From contig BPIC01000003.1 of NCBI GenBank assembly GCA_026003895.1, forward strand, positions 1-49,021: a stretch of DNA of 49,021 bases, written 5' to 3'. A program made the position numbers and the translations under genes. This document shows, one piece after another, positions 1 to 9,669 of this stretch. The stretch is from Dehalococcoidia bacterium (lineage in GTDB: Bacteria > Chloroflexota > Dehalococcoidia > SpSt-223). The notes below the pieces were generated by a model. The model had not been told where the DNA came from and searched no databases. It saw only the letters and a list, made by a program, of their open reading frames with translations. The stretch's first letter is position 1. The number at the start of each line of letters is the position of its first letter.

Positions 1-3000
1 TGCCACTGCGTCGTGATGATGAACGGCGGCAAAATGCGACTGCCGCGCTCGGTAAGCTCGAGGAAGGGCAGCATCAGGGCGCCGATCTGTAAGCCGAGCA
101 GCGTCCCCCGGCGGCGATTTCCGGCGACGATGAGAAATATCTGCTCGAAGGCGATCAGCCCACCCAATTGCCAGTAGGAGAGGCCCATCGTCCGCAGGAT
201 GGCGAACTCGACGATCCGGCGTTGCAGGAGCAGGACGCTCTGGACAAGAAAGCCAACGAAGGACAGCACAAGCGCCGCGAGGAAACGCCAAGGTCAGGAT
301 GCCCGACCAGCCAGCGGCGACGAGCGGATCGCTTGCTCGCCTCATTGAGCAGGGTGCGCTGTGCGAGCACCGCTCGTGCTGCCAGCGTCCGCTGCCCGAT
401 GACCTCAAGGTTCGCGCCGTCGCCGGTCAGCCTGAGGAACACCTCATTTGGGTAAATCGGCCGGCCGGGGACAGCATTCACCCGGGCGAGCGCGGGCTCG
501 AGGGCCGCGACGACGAACCCCCGCGCCGTCGGGATCGAGCGTCGGAAACAGGTCCACCGTCCCCTTAATCACGGCCGGAATGGTGCGAATCGCCGACGTT
601 CAGCAGCAGGGTCTGCCCCACTTGACGGCTCGCTGCTTGCAAGAAAATTCGGCGAGGCAAGAATCCGGAAGCGGCGTCTCGTCGTCGCGCAACGCAATTG
701 CCGCGCGTGCCAAAGGTCCGGCGCGGCGACCAGGCGAACCGGAGCGCCGGGGTGCCGGTGCGTGTTTCGCCACGAACGACGGTGAGCGCGTCTTGCTGCT
801 CACCAGCGGCCGTCGCGGAGCGTCTCCCCCAACCGGCGGCCGGAATCGAGCGGGTCGACAATACGGCGGATCCCGCCCGGCTCGCGAATGGCGAGGTCGT
901 CGAGCAGCACCGCGCCGCCGCCCGGCCTCCGAGAAGCCGCCCGCCGGCTGAAGGTAGATTGCCGCCAGGCGCAAGGGGGCGCGGTAGCTGCCAAGCTGGT
1001 CGAGCGGCGCTTCGAGGATAGCGCCAGTCGGCAAAGTCGAGCCGACCGAGCTCAAGATTCGAGCAACCCGGCCATCGGCGTCGCGCAGGCCGTATCAGGA
1101 GATTGAGCCGCTCCTGACGCGGCGTCGGCCGCACCCAGAGACCAAGCGTCTCACCACCCTCCCGGCAACACCGGGCCTTCAGCAATCGTTCCCTCGTCCG
1201 CAACCCTCGCCGATCAGATCGGTCAGCGGACGAGAGGCGAAATCCGGCCGGAACCAGAGGACACTCGGCGGCAGTCGCCGCATCGACGGCAAGGAAGCGG
1301 TAGCGCTGGTTCTGCTGAGTCGGCCCAACCTGGCCGTCGGTCCGAAAAGCTGCCGTTGCCTGGCCAATCCCGGGAGCCGCGACCGCTTCCAGAATCTGAG
1401 TCTTCGGCCGGCCAGCGCCGCCGTTGATCCCCTCGATCCGGGCATCGGCCCCTACCCGGTAGGCGGTCCGATCACGATACGAACGGTCGATCGTGCCGCT
1501 GAACGTGGCGCTAAACAAGCCCGAGGCTGGTGGTAAGCGTGAGGAGAAGAATGAGCCGCGTGTACGGCGCGGGCCGTCGGCTCATCCTGCGTGAGACCGA
1601 TGATGACCCGGCGTTGGCGCCAGCCGACCAAGGAGGCGGAGAAACAGGCGGAGTATGAGCGGAACGAGCCGCAAGAAGGCGGCCGAGACGGCGAGCGCCA
1701 ACAGTGCGGGCGCGAGCAGGAGCAATGGGTCGATGCCCTCTGCGCCACCGAGCGCCGACTGCTGGCGAATCGACCAAAAGCCGAAGAGCGCGAACAGCAG
1801 CAGCACGAGATCGAGGTAGTACCGCTGCCAGATCGGCGTCCCGCCGCCGCGCGCTGCCTGCCGCCGATAGAGCACGATGCTCGTACGCGCCGCCCGCGCG
1901 GCGGGGATCAGCAGCGCCAGCAGCGCGAGCGCTGCGCCGGCGAATCGCAAGCAGCCAGATCTCCGGTCCCAGCCGAACCGGAAGTGCGCCACCGCCGCCG
2001 AGCGGCGAACCCGGCAGCCGGCCAAGCGACGCCGTCAGAAGCGCCGCCAGCGGCGGGCCAATCACGACCGCAACGAGACACAGTGCCGCACCTTCAACGA
2101 GATACAGGAGCAGGATCATGGCCGCCGCTCGCGCCACGGCCTTTCAGGAGAGCGATCTCGGCCCGCTTGGCGATCCACGAGAACGTTCCCCACCAGCACG
2201 AGGTAGAACAGCACCAAGCCGACGATCTGCAGAATCAGCAGGTACAGCGGGATTTCGGTGACGGCGAGCTTCGCGAGGTACTCGGCCAAGATCGAATCGA
2301 GCGCGGTGGACGATCGTCACGCCTTGCACGGTCCCGGGCAGGCTGGCCCGCAGTCGGACGATGGCTTGTCGCACCGCTGCCCGCGTCGGCAGTGGTGATA
2401 CGCGTCCGTGGTCCGCCGGCCAGAGCCACGTGTAATCCGACGACGCCCGCTCCGCGGCCTGAAAGTAGCGGTCTGGCGCCACGACAAGCGGCAGAATGAC
2501 CCAGTCGCGGGCTTGCTCGCCTCATCCGCACCGCGCCGACGGTCCAGAAATCGATCCGCGCTGTCCGCCGCCTCGCCGAACGCGGCGATTCGGAGCACTG
2601 TCGGTTCGCCGCCGTTCACCGGAGCGAGGAGAATGCTATCCGCCAATCTGCAGACCGAGGTCCTGCTGCCGCTTGGCTGCCGGCCACTGCCGCTATCTCG
2701 CCGCCGGTGGCTGGCCACGTTCCCGCCGTGATGCGCAGGCTTGCCGTCGATACCGTCGGCGAATTGGACGTAACCTCGCGGCTGATTGTTTGGAGTTTGG
2801 CCGGGCGGAGCGATGGCTTGGACCGGGCCGATAAACGAAATAGCTGGCGCTCTTGGCGTAGCGCACCGGTGCGCCAACATAGCCGGCGAGTGCCGGTGTC
2901 CACCTGCTGCTCGATTGCGCCGCTCGCCGCGGCGTACTCGCTCGCTCGGCTTGGACGGCCGCTCAATTGGATGATCAAGTCCCGACCGCGAAGGGGGTTC

Positions 3001-3171
3001 GCGGCGAAGCGTGTAGCGCAGCCCGAGATCGTTGAGTACGCCCGAATAGAGCGGTGCGCTCGCGAGCAGAACGACCGACGCGAGCACACCAAGCAGTACG
3101 GCGCTCAGCAGTTTCCAATTGGCACGGATGCGTTCGAGCGCGAGCCGCGAGGCGGCTCCCAAGCCGATCAG
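1..3171 (-). pseudogene. FtsX-like ABC transporter permease, frameshifted, runs off left edge
   Basis: The minus strand carries a large FtsX/MacB-type permease, but no single frame spans it. Reading in transcription order, fragments in alternating frames give an N-terminal membrane anchor (LSAVLLGVLASVVLLASAPL, about 3110-3050), an extracellular part, a first FtsX core (around 2290-2200, with LYLLILQIVGLVLFYLVLV), further hydrophobic segments (about 2130-1590), a second repeat beginning RRPAPYTRLILLLTLTTSLG (about 1565-1510) and a last FtsX core (about 230-1, with FAILRTMGLSYWQLGG). This order matches the roughly 1,000-residue two-repeat permeases common in Chloroflexota; the C-terminus lies left of the window. 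At least one break (TT near 1515) is cured by removing one base, like the breaks at 23-41 kb, so the gene may be intact in reality. The start is uncertain (a CTG or TTG near 3171-3162 after a GAGGAG). No partner ATPase is visible. Confidence 0.75.
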
Positions 3172-3436
3172 CGTTCGTCTCCTCGGAGCGCAAGACCTCA
3201 CCCCGACGTGCACGCCGGGGCGACGGGCGCGGAGTGGCGCTTCGGAGTCTACGGCCTCGCACGCCAATTTGGCTTCAAAAGGCTGGCCAGCGTAACCCCG
3301 AACGGACCGTTCTCAGCGAATTCTTACGTTTCTCTCCAGCTTCTCTCAGCAGCCCTTCACCTTCCGCTTAGGTCGTCTCCGTACAGTCATGCCAACCGAT
3401 CGTCTTTGGGCGATCGGATGGTCTTGGAGGCGGCCC

Positions 3437-4450
3437 ATGACGGTCACACCCCTATCTCCGGCGCACACAAGCGCCTCTCCCGCCATCATTGAAGAAGTCC
3501 TGTTCGAGGTCAAACGGCTGATCGTAGGGCAGGACCACCTGCTCGAGCGGTTGCTGGTGGCGCTCCTCTCGCGCGGCCACATTCTCCTCGAGGGCGTGCC
3601 CGGCCTCGCCAAGACGGCAACGGTCAAGGCGCTTGCGCAGGTCGTCGGCGGCAGCTTTGGCCGCATTCAGTTCACGCCCGACCTCGTTCCGGCCGACCTC
3701 GTTGGAACCCGCGTCTACAACGGCCGCACTGGAGAATTTACCGTCGAGCTTGGCCCAGTGTTCGCGAACCTCTTGCTCGCCGACGAGATCAACCGTGCCC
3801 CGGCAAAGGTGCAGTCGGCCCTGCTCGAAGTCATGCAGGAACGACAGGTGACGATCGGCAAGCAGACCTACCGCGTGCCCGATCCGTTCCTCGTCCTCGC
3901 CACCCAGAACCCAATTGAGTCCGATGGCACCTATCCCTTGCCTGAAGCCCAGCTCGACCGTTTCATGTTCAAAGTGCTCGTCGACTACCCCGACTATCCA
4001 GACGAGTTCGTCGTCATCGAGCGGATAACCGGCGCCCCGATCATCTTGAAGACCTTGCTCTCGCCAGACCAACTGCGAGCGATCCAGGCGACGGTCGAGC
4101 AGGTGTACGTCGATCCGGCGGTTATCGGCTATGCAGCCAGCCTCGTGACCGCGACACGCAAACCGGCCGAGCGCGGCTTGGCCGAATACGACGGCGCGGT
4201 GCTCTTCGGAGCAAGCCCCCGCGCCTCGATTAACCTCGTGCTGGGGGCACGGGCGCTGGCCTTCATTCGCGGCCGGAACCATGCCCTCCCGCAGGATGTT
4301 GCCGACCTCGCGCCAGATGTGCTGCGCCACCGGTTGGTGCTGAGCTACGACGGCATCGCTGCCGGCGTGACACCGGACCAGATCGTGGCGACTCTTCTTC
4401 AGCGCTTTCCACCGCCGCGCATCGATCTGGGCGACCGCCATGCCGCCTGA
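3437..4450 (+). CDS. MoxR-family AAA+ ATPase
   Basis: This is a 337-residue AAA+ ATPase of the MoxR family, cytoplasmic, that probably acts as a chaperone coupled to VWA-domain proteins. Visible motifs are Walker A (GVPGLAKT, about residues 53-60), a Walker B region (LLLADEINRAPAKVQ, about 112-126), the sensor motif VLATQNPIES and the Arg-finger region LPEAQLDRFMF. ATG 3437 is chosen over the upstream start because GGAGG lies at 3426-3430, six bases before it. The gene overlaps the next (DUF58) by 11 bases, and a VWA protein follows, the classic MoxR-DUF58-VWA order. The family assignment is certain; the client of this system is unknown. A weak -10-like TACAGT lies at 3382-3387. Confidence 0.96.
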   Translation: MTVTPLSPAHTSASPAIIEEVLFEVKRLIVGQDHLLERLLVALLSRGHILLEGVPGLAKTATVKALAQVVGGSFGRIQFTPDLVPADLVGTRVYNGRTGEFTVELGPVFANLLLADEINRAPAKVQSALLEVMQERQVTIGKQTYRVPDPFLVLATQNPIESDGTYPLPEAQLDRFMFKVLVDYPDYPDEFVVIERITGAPIILKTLLSPDQLRAIQATVEQVYVDPAVIGYAASLVTATRKPAERGLAEYDGAVLFGASPRASINLVLGARALAFIRGRNHALPQDVADLAPDVLRHRLVLSYDGIAAGVTPDQIVATLLQRFPPPRIDLGDRHAA

Positions 4451-5366
4451 GATGCGGCCAGATCCTCGCAGGGCGCACCTCTCGGCCGGCGTGTTGCGGC
4501 GGCTGGAGTGGTCGCTGCGCCGACCACTCGCCAACCGCCTTGGCGGTGACCAGCGATCGGTCCAGCGCGGCGCCGGGATCGAGTTGACCGAGGTCCGCGA
4601 GTACCAGCCGGGCGACGACGTCCGACAGATCGACTGGAATATCACCGCCCGCACCGATCGGCCGCATGTCCGCGAGTCCTTCGTCGAACGCGCCCTCGAT
4701 GTCTGGCTGCTGATCGATCTCTCGGCGTCGGTGGACTGGGGGACCGCCCGCATGCTGAAGCGCGATCAGGCCGCCGACTTCGCCGCGGTGGCCAGCGCCC
4801 TGCTGACCGGCCGTGGCAACCGCGTTGGCGTGGTCACCTTCGCCGACCGGATCGGGAGGGTCATTCCACCCGGCGCGGGCCGACCGCATCTGCTGCACCT
4901 CACCGCGGCGGTCGACGCCGCACCCGGCCAAATGGGCCGAGCGCCGACCGACCTGACCGGTGCGCTCGACCACGCTGGCCGAATGGTTCGCCGGCGATCG
5001 CTCCTGATCGTCGTGTCGGACTTCCTCGCGCCAAGCGGCTGGCAGCGGCCGCTCCGCCGGCTCGCCCACCGCCACGAGGTTGTGGCTGTGCGGATCGCCG
5101 ATCCACGGGAGGGCGAGCTGCCCGACGTCGGCCTGCTCACCGTTGAAGATCCGGAGACCGGCCGCCAGCTCCTCGTCGACACCGGCGACCGTCGGCTGCG
5201 CGAACGCTTCCGCAGCGAAGCGCAGGTTCAGGCAGCGGCGCTCGAATCGGAGATCCGAGCGGCCGGCGCCGAGCTGCTGACCCTTTCAACCGATGATGAT
5301 CTGATGCCAGCGCTCGTCCGCTTCCTCGGAACGCGCCGCATTCGGCGGGGCGTCCCCCATCGCTAA
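4440..5366 (+). CDS. DUF58 domain-containing protein
   Basis: The 308-residue protein carries the DUF58 signature LTEVREYQPGDDVRQIDWN at about residues 49-67, followed by a VWA-like fold (VWLLIDLSASVDWG, about 88-101) with a metal-site-like DLSAS. DUF58 proteins are encoded beside MoxR ATPases and are thought to work with them in assembling or activating membrane or extracellular complexes; no reaction is established. There is no signal peptide or membrane segment, so a cytoplasmic location is likely. Its start overlaps the end of the MoxR gene by 11 bases, suggesting translational coupling, and the membrane-anchored VWA gene starts 20 bases after its stop. Confidence 0.95.
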   Translation: MPPEMRPDPRRAHLSAGVLRRLEWSLRRPLANRLGGDQRSVQRGAGIELTEVREYQPGDDVRQIDWNITARTDRPHVRESFVERALDVWLLIDLSASVDWGTARMLKRDQAADFAAVASALLTGRGNRVGVVTFADRIGRVIPPGAGRPHLLHLTAAVDAAPGQMGRAPTDLTGALDHAGRMVRRRSLLIVVSDFLAPSGWQRPLRRLAHRHEVVAVRIADPREGELPDVGLLTVEDPETGRQLLVDTGDRRLRERFRSEAQVQAAALESEIRAAGAELLTLSTDDDLMPALVRFLGTRRIRRGVPHR

Positions 5367-5386
5367 GCCTCACCCCGGAGATCACC

Positions 5387-6331
5387 ATGTCCTTCGAGTG
5401 GCCCTTGCTTCTGCTCAGCCTTGCCGTCCTGCCGCTCTTGGCCCTTGCCTACCTGATCGTTCAACGGCGGCGGCGAGCGTACGCCGTTCGCTTCACAAAT
5501 CTCGATCTCTTGGCGCAAGTCGCTGGCCGGGGGCCCGGCATCCGGCGGCACATTCCCCCCGCGCTGTATCTGCTCGGGATGGCAGCGTTGCTCGTCAGCC
5601 TCGCGCGGCCGAGCGCCGTGATCGCCATGCCGCGCGACGAGGCCAACGTCGTGCTCGTGCTGGACGTCTCGGGATCCATGGCGGCGACCGACCTGCAGCC
5701 AGACCGCCTCGAAGCGGCCAAGCGCGCTGCCGAGCGGTTTGTCGATGCCCTCCCCGCGAACGCGCAGGTGAGCTTGGTGTCGTTTAGCACGAACGCCAGT
5801 GTCAACGCGCCGCTGACACGCGATCACGAGGCGGTGAAGTCGGCGATTCGTCGGTTGCGCGCCAACGGCGGCACCGCCATTGGCGACGGGCTGCTCGCCG
5901 CGCTCGGCCAACTGCGGGCGGAAGCCGCGCCGGCCGAGGGCGGCGCGCCGCCGGCTCTCGTCATCCTCCTCTCGGATGGCGCGTCGTCCGCTGGCGTGTC
6001 GCCGAATCAGGCGGCTGCCGAAGCGGTCGCGGCCGGAGTGCGAGTCCATACCGTCGGAATCGGCCAACGCGGCGCTGCTCCCATTGTGAACGGGCAAGTA
6101 CCGGCGGTGCTCGACGAGCGCACCTTGCAGACCATCGCCACCGAGACGGGTGGGCAGTATTTCTACGCCGCTGAAGCCGGCGATCTCGAGCGAATCTATC
6201 GCGATCTCGGTTCGCAGGTGCGCTGGGTAACGGAAGAGACAGAAGTCACCGCCCTCGTGAGCGGTCTCGGGGCGCTGCTCTTGCTTGCTGGTGGGTTGCT
6301 GGGGCTGCGCTGGTTCCAGCGCCTCCCCTGA
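5387..6331 (+). CDS. Membrane-anchored VWA domain protein (BatA-like)
   Basis: The 314-residue protein has a hydrophobic N-terminal segment (residues 5-25), a second at about 58-73, a VWA domain with the complete MIDAS start DVSGSMAATD at 93-102, and a C-terminal membrane helix (about 287-305) ending in a short positively charged tail. This is the BatA/aerotolerance-type layout: a metal-binding VWA domain held outside the membrane between helices. It is the third gene of the MoxR-DUF58-VWA operon. The weak SD (GGAG) is nine bases before ATG. The family role is protein-protein contact through MIDAS-bound metal; the partner is not known. No frameshift or missing MIDAS residue is seen. Confidence 0.94.
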   Translation: MSFEWPLLLLSLAVLPLLALAYLIVQRRRRAYAVRFTNLDLLAQVAGRGPGIRRHIPPALYLLGMAALLVSLARPSAVIAMPRDEANVVLVLDVSGSMAATDLQPDRLEAAKRAAERFVDALPANAQVSLVSFSTNASVNAPLTRDHEAVKSAIRRLRANGGTAIGDGLLAALGQLRAEAAPAEGGAPPALVILLSDGASSAGVSPNQAAAEAVAAGVRVHTVGIGQRGAAPIVNGQVPAVLDERTLQTIATETGGQYFYAAEAGDLERIYRDLGSQVRWVTEETEVTALVSGLGALLLLAGGLLGLRWFQRLP

Positions 6332-6402
6332 CGAGGCTCGATTGCGCCCTCGCGGCGAGCTTGAATACAATCCCGGCGCAACATTGCGAGAGGGCAAACT
6401 CG

Positions 6403-6597
6403 ATGGAAGTCTCGCGCGAGAAGATCAAGGACCGGGTTGAATCCGTGGTGATCCGCCAAGTCGGGCCGTGGAACGAGGTGTGCATTCTGGGCTGGGACGA
6501 CCAGCCGCGCACGGTCTGGAAGTATCCTGACATGGAGCAGGCGCGGCAGAAGGCCGCCGAAGTGAAGCGGTGGCTCGAAGAGGGGAAACTCTGGTAA
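6403..6597 (+). CDS. Small conserved-looking hypothetical protein (64 aa)
   Basis: A short open frame on the strand of its neighbours, with strongly GC-biased third codon positions. The second ATG (6403) is preferred because it follows a GAGAGGG sequence; an in-frame ATG at 6361 would add 14 unusual residues. The product is rich in charged residues and Trp (WNEVCILGWDDQPRTVWKYP) and ends in a helix-like EQARQKAAEVKRWLEEGK. It has no membrane segment and no recognised motif. It sits 71 bases after the VWA gene and before the cysE promoter. Function unknown; existence is inferred from codon bias and SD. Confidence 0.6.
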   Translation: MEVSREKIKDRVESVVIRQVGPWNEVCILGWDDQPRTVWKYPDMEQARQKAAEVKRWLEEGKLW

Positions 6598-6640
6598 CCG
6601 GCGGTGAGCCTGCTGACTCGTCATCGAAACCGGCCGTTGC

Positions 6641-6657
6641 GTGCCCCCTCCGGGCAC
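6641..6657 (+). other. Small GC hairpin after the hypothetical gene
   Basis: GTGCCC (6641-6646) and GGGCAC (6652-6657) form a perfect six-pair stem with a five-base loop. It lies between the 64-aa gene and the cysE promoter and could mark the end of the upstream transcript, but no T tract follows. Confidence 0.3.
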
Positions 6658-6672
6658 GGCGCGTCGATGCTG

Positions 6673-6681
6673 TGCCATAAT
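6673..6681 (+). promoter_or_regulatory. Candidate extended -10 promoter for cysE-cysS
   Basis: TGcCATAAT fits an extended -10 box (TGn followed by a TATAAT-like hexamer) about 120 bases before cysE. No convincing -35 is seen. Similar TGn-TAnnnT boxes stand before rsfS, the binding protein at 20691, the SIS gene, rplY and the kinase. Confidence 0.45.
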
Positions 6682-6735
6682 CGAACGATGCTTGCTCCGG
6701 GTCCTCGGCCACTTCTGGTGCGTTGCGCGTGTCGC

Positions 6736-6763
6736 ACGGGGCGCTGCTAAGGCAGCGTCCCGT
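6736..6763 (+). promoter_or_regulatory. Twelve-pair hairpin in the cysE leader
   Basis: Bases 6736-6747 pair with 6752-6763 around a TAAG loop; eleven pairs are Watson-Crick and one is G-T. The hairpin lies 38 bases before the cysE start and just after the candidate promoter, so it would be in the mRNA leader. It has no T tract and does not cover the SD. An attenuator or a stabilising 5' structure is possible. Confidence 0.4.
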
Positions 6764-6801
6764 TCCCGACGGCCATCCCGAAGCTGGCACCGGAGGTTCC
6801 G

Positions 6802-7521
6802 ATGGCGCTCCTGCGCAGTATCCGGCGCGACATTCAAGCCGCGCTCGAGCGTGACCCAGCGGCGCGAAACTCCCTCGAAGTTGTCCTTGCCTATCCTGGG
6901 TTTCACGCCCGCACGATTCACCGGCTCGCGCACGCCCTTTGGCGCCGACGCGTGCCACTCTTGCCGCGGCTGATCTCGCACGTCGGCCGGGCCCTGACTG
7001 GAATTGAGATCCACCCCGGGGCACGCATCGGCGAAGGCTTGTTTATCGACCACGGCATGGGCGTCGTCATCGGCGAGACGGCGGTCATCGGCGACGATTG
7101 CACGCTCTACCAAGGGGTCACGCTCGGCGGTGTCTCAACGCGACGGACCAAGCGCCATCCAACGTTGGGCAATCGCGTCGTGGTCGGCTCGGGCGCCCAA
7201 CTGCTCGGCTCGATCGAAATCGGCGACGATGTCAAGGTCGGGGCTGGCTCGGTCGTGGTGCAGTCCGTCCCGGCGCACGCGACGGTCGTCGGCGTCCCCG
7301 GCCGAGTAGTGGCGATCCGCGACGCCGACTCCGGCACCATCGAGCGGCTGCCCGACCCAGTTGCCGAAGCGATTCAGGCGCTCCAGCAGCGGCTGGCCGA
7401 CCTCGAAGTCCGGCTGGCCAAGCTGGAAGGCCGGGCACCGGACCCACAGGCAGCGATCGCCGATCTCGACGAAATTGTCCACCACTATGCCGCGGCCGCC
7501 GGTCAGGAGGCACGGGCATGA
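6802..7521 (+). CDS. cysE: Serine O-acetyltransferase
   Basis: Transfers acetyl from acetyl-CoA to L-serine, giving O-acetylserine for cysteine synthesis in the cytoplasm. The 239-residue protein has the short helical N-terminus and left-handed beta-helix hexapeptide repeats of CysE ([20 protein letters not shown], about 73-92), the catalytic DHG and the acetyl-CoA-binding GVTLGGVS segment. It is of the short bacterial type with a C-terminal extension of about 55 residues predicted to form a coiled coil ([19 protein letters not shown]). The SD GGAGG is well placed before ATG. The stop overlaps the cysS start as ATGA, coupling cysteine synthesis to cysteinyl-tRNA charging, as in many bacteria. 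Confidence 0.96.
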   Translation: MALLRSIRRDIQAALERDPAARNSLEVVLAYPGFHARTIHRLAHALWRRRVPLLPRLISHVGRALTGIEIHPGARIGEGLFIDHGMGVVIGETAVIGDDCTLYQGVTLGGVSTRRTKRHPTLGNRVVVGSGAQLLGSIEIGDDVKVGAGSVVVQSVPAHATVVGVPGRVVAIRDADSGTIERLPDPVAEAIQALQQRLADLEVRLAKLEGRAPDPQAAIADLDEIVHHYAAAAGQEARA

Positions 7522-8885
7522 TCCGCCTGACCAACACGATGAGCGGCGAAAAGGAACAGTTTGCGCCGGCGCACGACCCGGTGCTGATGTACGTCTGCGG
7601 CGTCACGCCCTATTCTCGATCGCATATCGGGCACGCGATGAGCTACATCCAGTTCGACGTTATCCGCCGCTACTTGGAATATCGTGGCTATCGCGTCCGC
7701 TACGTCCAGAACTTCACCGACATCGACGACAAAATCATCGCGCGCGCTGCCGAAGCCGGGATTCCGGCGAGCGAGCTCGCCGAGCAGCAGATCGCCGAGT
7801 ACTTCCGCGACATGGATGCGCTCGGCATCCGGCGGGCAGATGTCTATCCACGAGCGACCGGCGAGGTGCCGGGCATCATTGCCGCCGTCCAGACCTTGAT
7901 CGACAAAGGGATGGCCTACGAATCAAACGGTGACGTCTATTTCCGCGTCCGCAGGTTTCCCAGCTACGGGGCGCTCTCGCACCGGACGCTCGAAGGCATG
8001 CGCGCCGGCGCACGGATCGAGGTCGGCGAGCAGAAGGAAGACCCGCTCGACTTTGCGCTCTGGAAGGCAGCCAAACCGGGCGAGCCGGCTTGGGAGAGCC
8101 CGTGGGGTCCGGGCCGGCCAGGCTGGCACATCGAATGCTCGGTCATGAGCGCACGCTATCTCGGCGAGCAAATCGACATTCACGGCGGCGGGGCGGATCT
8201 CATCTTCCCCCATCATGAGAACGAGCGCGCCCAGTCGGAGGCGATCTCTGAGCGGCCTCCCTTTGTCCGCTACTGGCTGCACAACGGGCTGCTCCAACTC
8301 GGTGGCGAGAAGATGAGCAAATCGCTCGGTAACCTCATCACCATCCGCGAAATCCTCGAGCACTTCAGCCCAGACGCGCTCCGGCTGTTCTTCTTGGGAT
8401 CGAACTATCGCCGGCCGCTCACCTACACCGAGGAGAGCCTGCCGACAGCGGAACGCGAGGCCGAGTATCTCCGCCGGGCCGTCCGAGCGGTCGACCCCGG
8501 CGGCCCCGACGACTTCGACCCGACCCCTTGGCGGGAGCGCTTCGTCGAGGCGATGGATGACGACTTCAACGTTGCGGCAGGCAAAGCCGTCCTCTTCGAG
8601 CTCGTGCGGGAGTTGAACCGCCGGCGCGAGGCCGGCCAGTCGATCGCCGGCGTCCGAGCGCTTGTCCTCGAGCTTGGCGGCGGCGTTTTCGGACTTCAGT
8701 TCACCCCGCCACCGGAGAAGGCGGCCGGAGCCGAGCCGTTCGTCGAGCTGCTCATCGACATTCGCCGCGAACTGCGTGCCGCCAAACAGTTCGCCCTTGC
8801 CGACCGCATTCGCGACCGCCTCGGGGAGTTGGGCATCGCGCTGGAGGACACACCCCAAGGCACGCTCTGGAAAGTCAAGGTTTGA
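7518..8885 (+). CDS. cysS: Cysteinyl-tRNA synthetase
   Basis: Class I aminoacyl-tRNA synthetase that attaches cysteine to tRNA-Cys in the cytoplasm. At 455 residues it is of normal length. Motifs: HIGH at 36-39, the zinc-binding Cys27, the WHIECS segment, [10 protein letters not shown], and KMSKSLGN. The C-terminal DALR-like helical domain is present. The frame stays open far upstream through cysE, but the start is fixed at ATG 7518, which overlaps the cysE stop (ATGA) and follows an AGGAGG at 7505-7510 with normal spacing. No anomalies were seen. Confidence 0.98.
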   Translation: MIRLTNTMSGEKEQFAPAHDPVLMYVCGVTPYSRSHIGHAMSYIQFDVIRRYLEYRGYRVRYVQNFTDIDDKIIARAAEAGIPASELAEQQIAEYFRDMDALGIRRADVYPRATGEVPGIIAAVQTLIDKGMAYESNGDVYFRVRRFPSYGALSHRTLEGMRAGARIEVGEQKEDPLDFALWKAAKPGEPAWESPWGPGRPGWHIECSVMSARYLGEQIDIHGGGADLIFPHHENERAQSEAISERPPFVRYWLHNGLLQLGGEKMSKSLGNLITIREILEHFSPDALRLFFLGSNYRRPLTYTEESLPTAEREAEYLRRAVRAVDPGGPDDFDPTPWRERFVEAMDDDFNVAAGKAVLFELVRELNRRREAGQSIAGVRALVLELGGGVFGLQFTPPPEKAAGAEPFVELLIDIRRELRAAKQFALADRIRDRLGELGIALEDTPQGTLWKVKV

Positions 8886-8945
8886 GTGATAGTCACTCCC
8901 CACCTGCCGGGCCGCGGCCGTCATTGGGTCAAGGGAGATGCACCC

Positions 8946-9530
8946 ATGATCAGCCCCGCCAAACCGCGTCTGCTGACGGCCGACGAGTTCCAGCGCATGG
9001 GCGAGCTGGGCACTTTTTGCGCCGAAGACCGGCTGGAACTGCACGACGGGGTGATCGTTGAAATGGCCGCACGGGGAAAGCAGCATATGCTCCGCCTCGG
9101 CAGGATTGCGAGCGGCTTCGATTCCGGCATTGGCCAACGGGCCTTCCTTCAGGCGCAAACGGACATGCGGGTGAGCGAGACTCAAGATTTCGTCCCCGAC
9201 CTCGTGCTCTACCGGCCGGAGAGCGCCGCCTATTTCCTTGAGGTGGGCTTTCGGGCGCAGGACGCCCTGCTCGTCATTGAGGTGGCGGAGTCAACGCTCG
9301 CCCTCGACAGCGGCGATAAAGCCCGCGCCTATGCCGCGGCAGGCATCCCAGACTATTGGGTGGCGGACCTGAACGGCGACCGGCTGATGGTCCGCCGGGA
9401 CCCGGCCTCCGATGGCTATCGGTCGATGGTCGCCAGCCTGCGCGGCGGGACGGTCGCACCGCTCGCCCTTCCCGATCTCGCGCTGCCCGTCGAGGCCTTC
9501 CTCGGGCCGGCAACTGAGCCCGGCAGCTAA
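8946..9530 (+). CDS. Uma2-family (PD-(D/E)XK-like) protein
   Basis: The 194-residue product belongs to the Uma2 family, a restriction-endonuclease-like fold (PD-(D/E)XK) of unknown role that is multiplied in Cyanobacteria and Chloroflexota. The N-terminal LTADEFQRM and ELHDGVIVEM are typical. The nuclease-like core follows as PDLVLYRP, LLVIEVAEST and the KARAYAAAGIPDYWVADL signature. ATG 8946 is chosen over a GTG at 8886 because AGGGAG precedes it. It follows cysS by 60 bases on the same strand. A second Uma2 gene lies at 43954-44529. Whether these proteins cut DNA is not established. Confidence 0.92.
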   Translation: MISPAKPRLLTADEFQRMGELGTFCAEDRLELHDGVIVEMAARGKQHMLRLGRIASGFDSGIGQRAFLQAQTDMRVSETQDFVPDLVLYRPESAAYFLEVGFRAQDALLVIEVAESTLALDSGDKARAYAAAGIPDYWVADLNGDRLMVRRDPASDGYRSMVASLRGGTVAPLALPDLALPVEAFLGPATEPGS

Positions 9531-9582
9531 GCGACGTGTTGTCGCAGGACGGTGCTCCGAGCGAGGCGAGGAGCAGTCGCTA

Positions 9583-9612
9583 TTGATGGGCCGTTCGCAC
9601 CGGACGTATACT
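9583..9612 (+). promoter_or_regulatory. Sigma70-type promoter for the nuoEFG-like operon
   Basis: TTGATG (9583-9588) and TATACT (9607-9612) are separated by 18 bases, ending 57 bases before the NuoE-like start. This is the best -35/-10 pair in this gap. Confidence 0.6.
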
Positions 9613-9669
9613 CGTCGTGCATTTGTTCCGCGCTTCACAATTGCGACGCGTCCGGGCGGAGGACTGCTG

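Noticed and set aside
3452..4753. 433-codon antisense frame opposite MoxR/DUF58
   Set aside because: Shadow frame; the sense strand carries unmistakable AAA+ and DUF58 motifs.
6640..6801. Possible T-box leader before cysE (GGCACCGGAGG near the SD resembles part of the T-box)
   Set aside because: No specifier loop, no complete T-box core sequence and no antiterminator/terminator pair could be found; the short likeness is probably the SD context.
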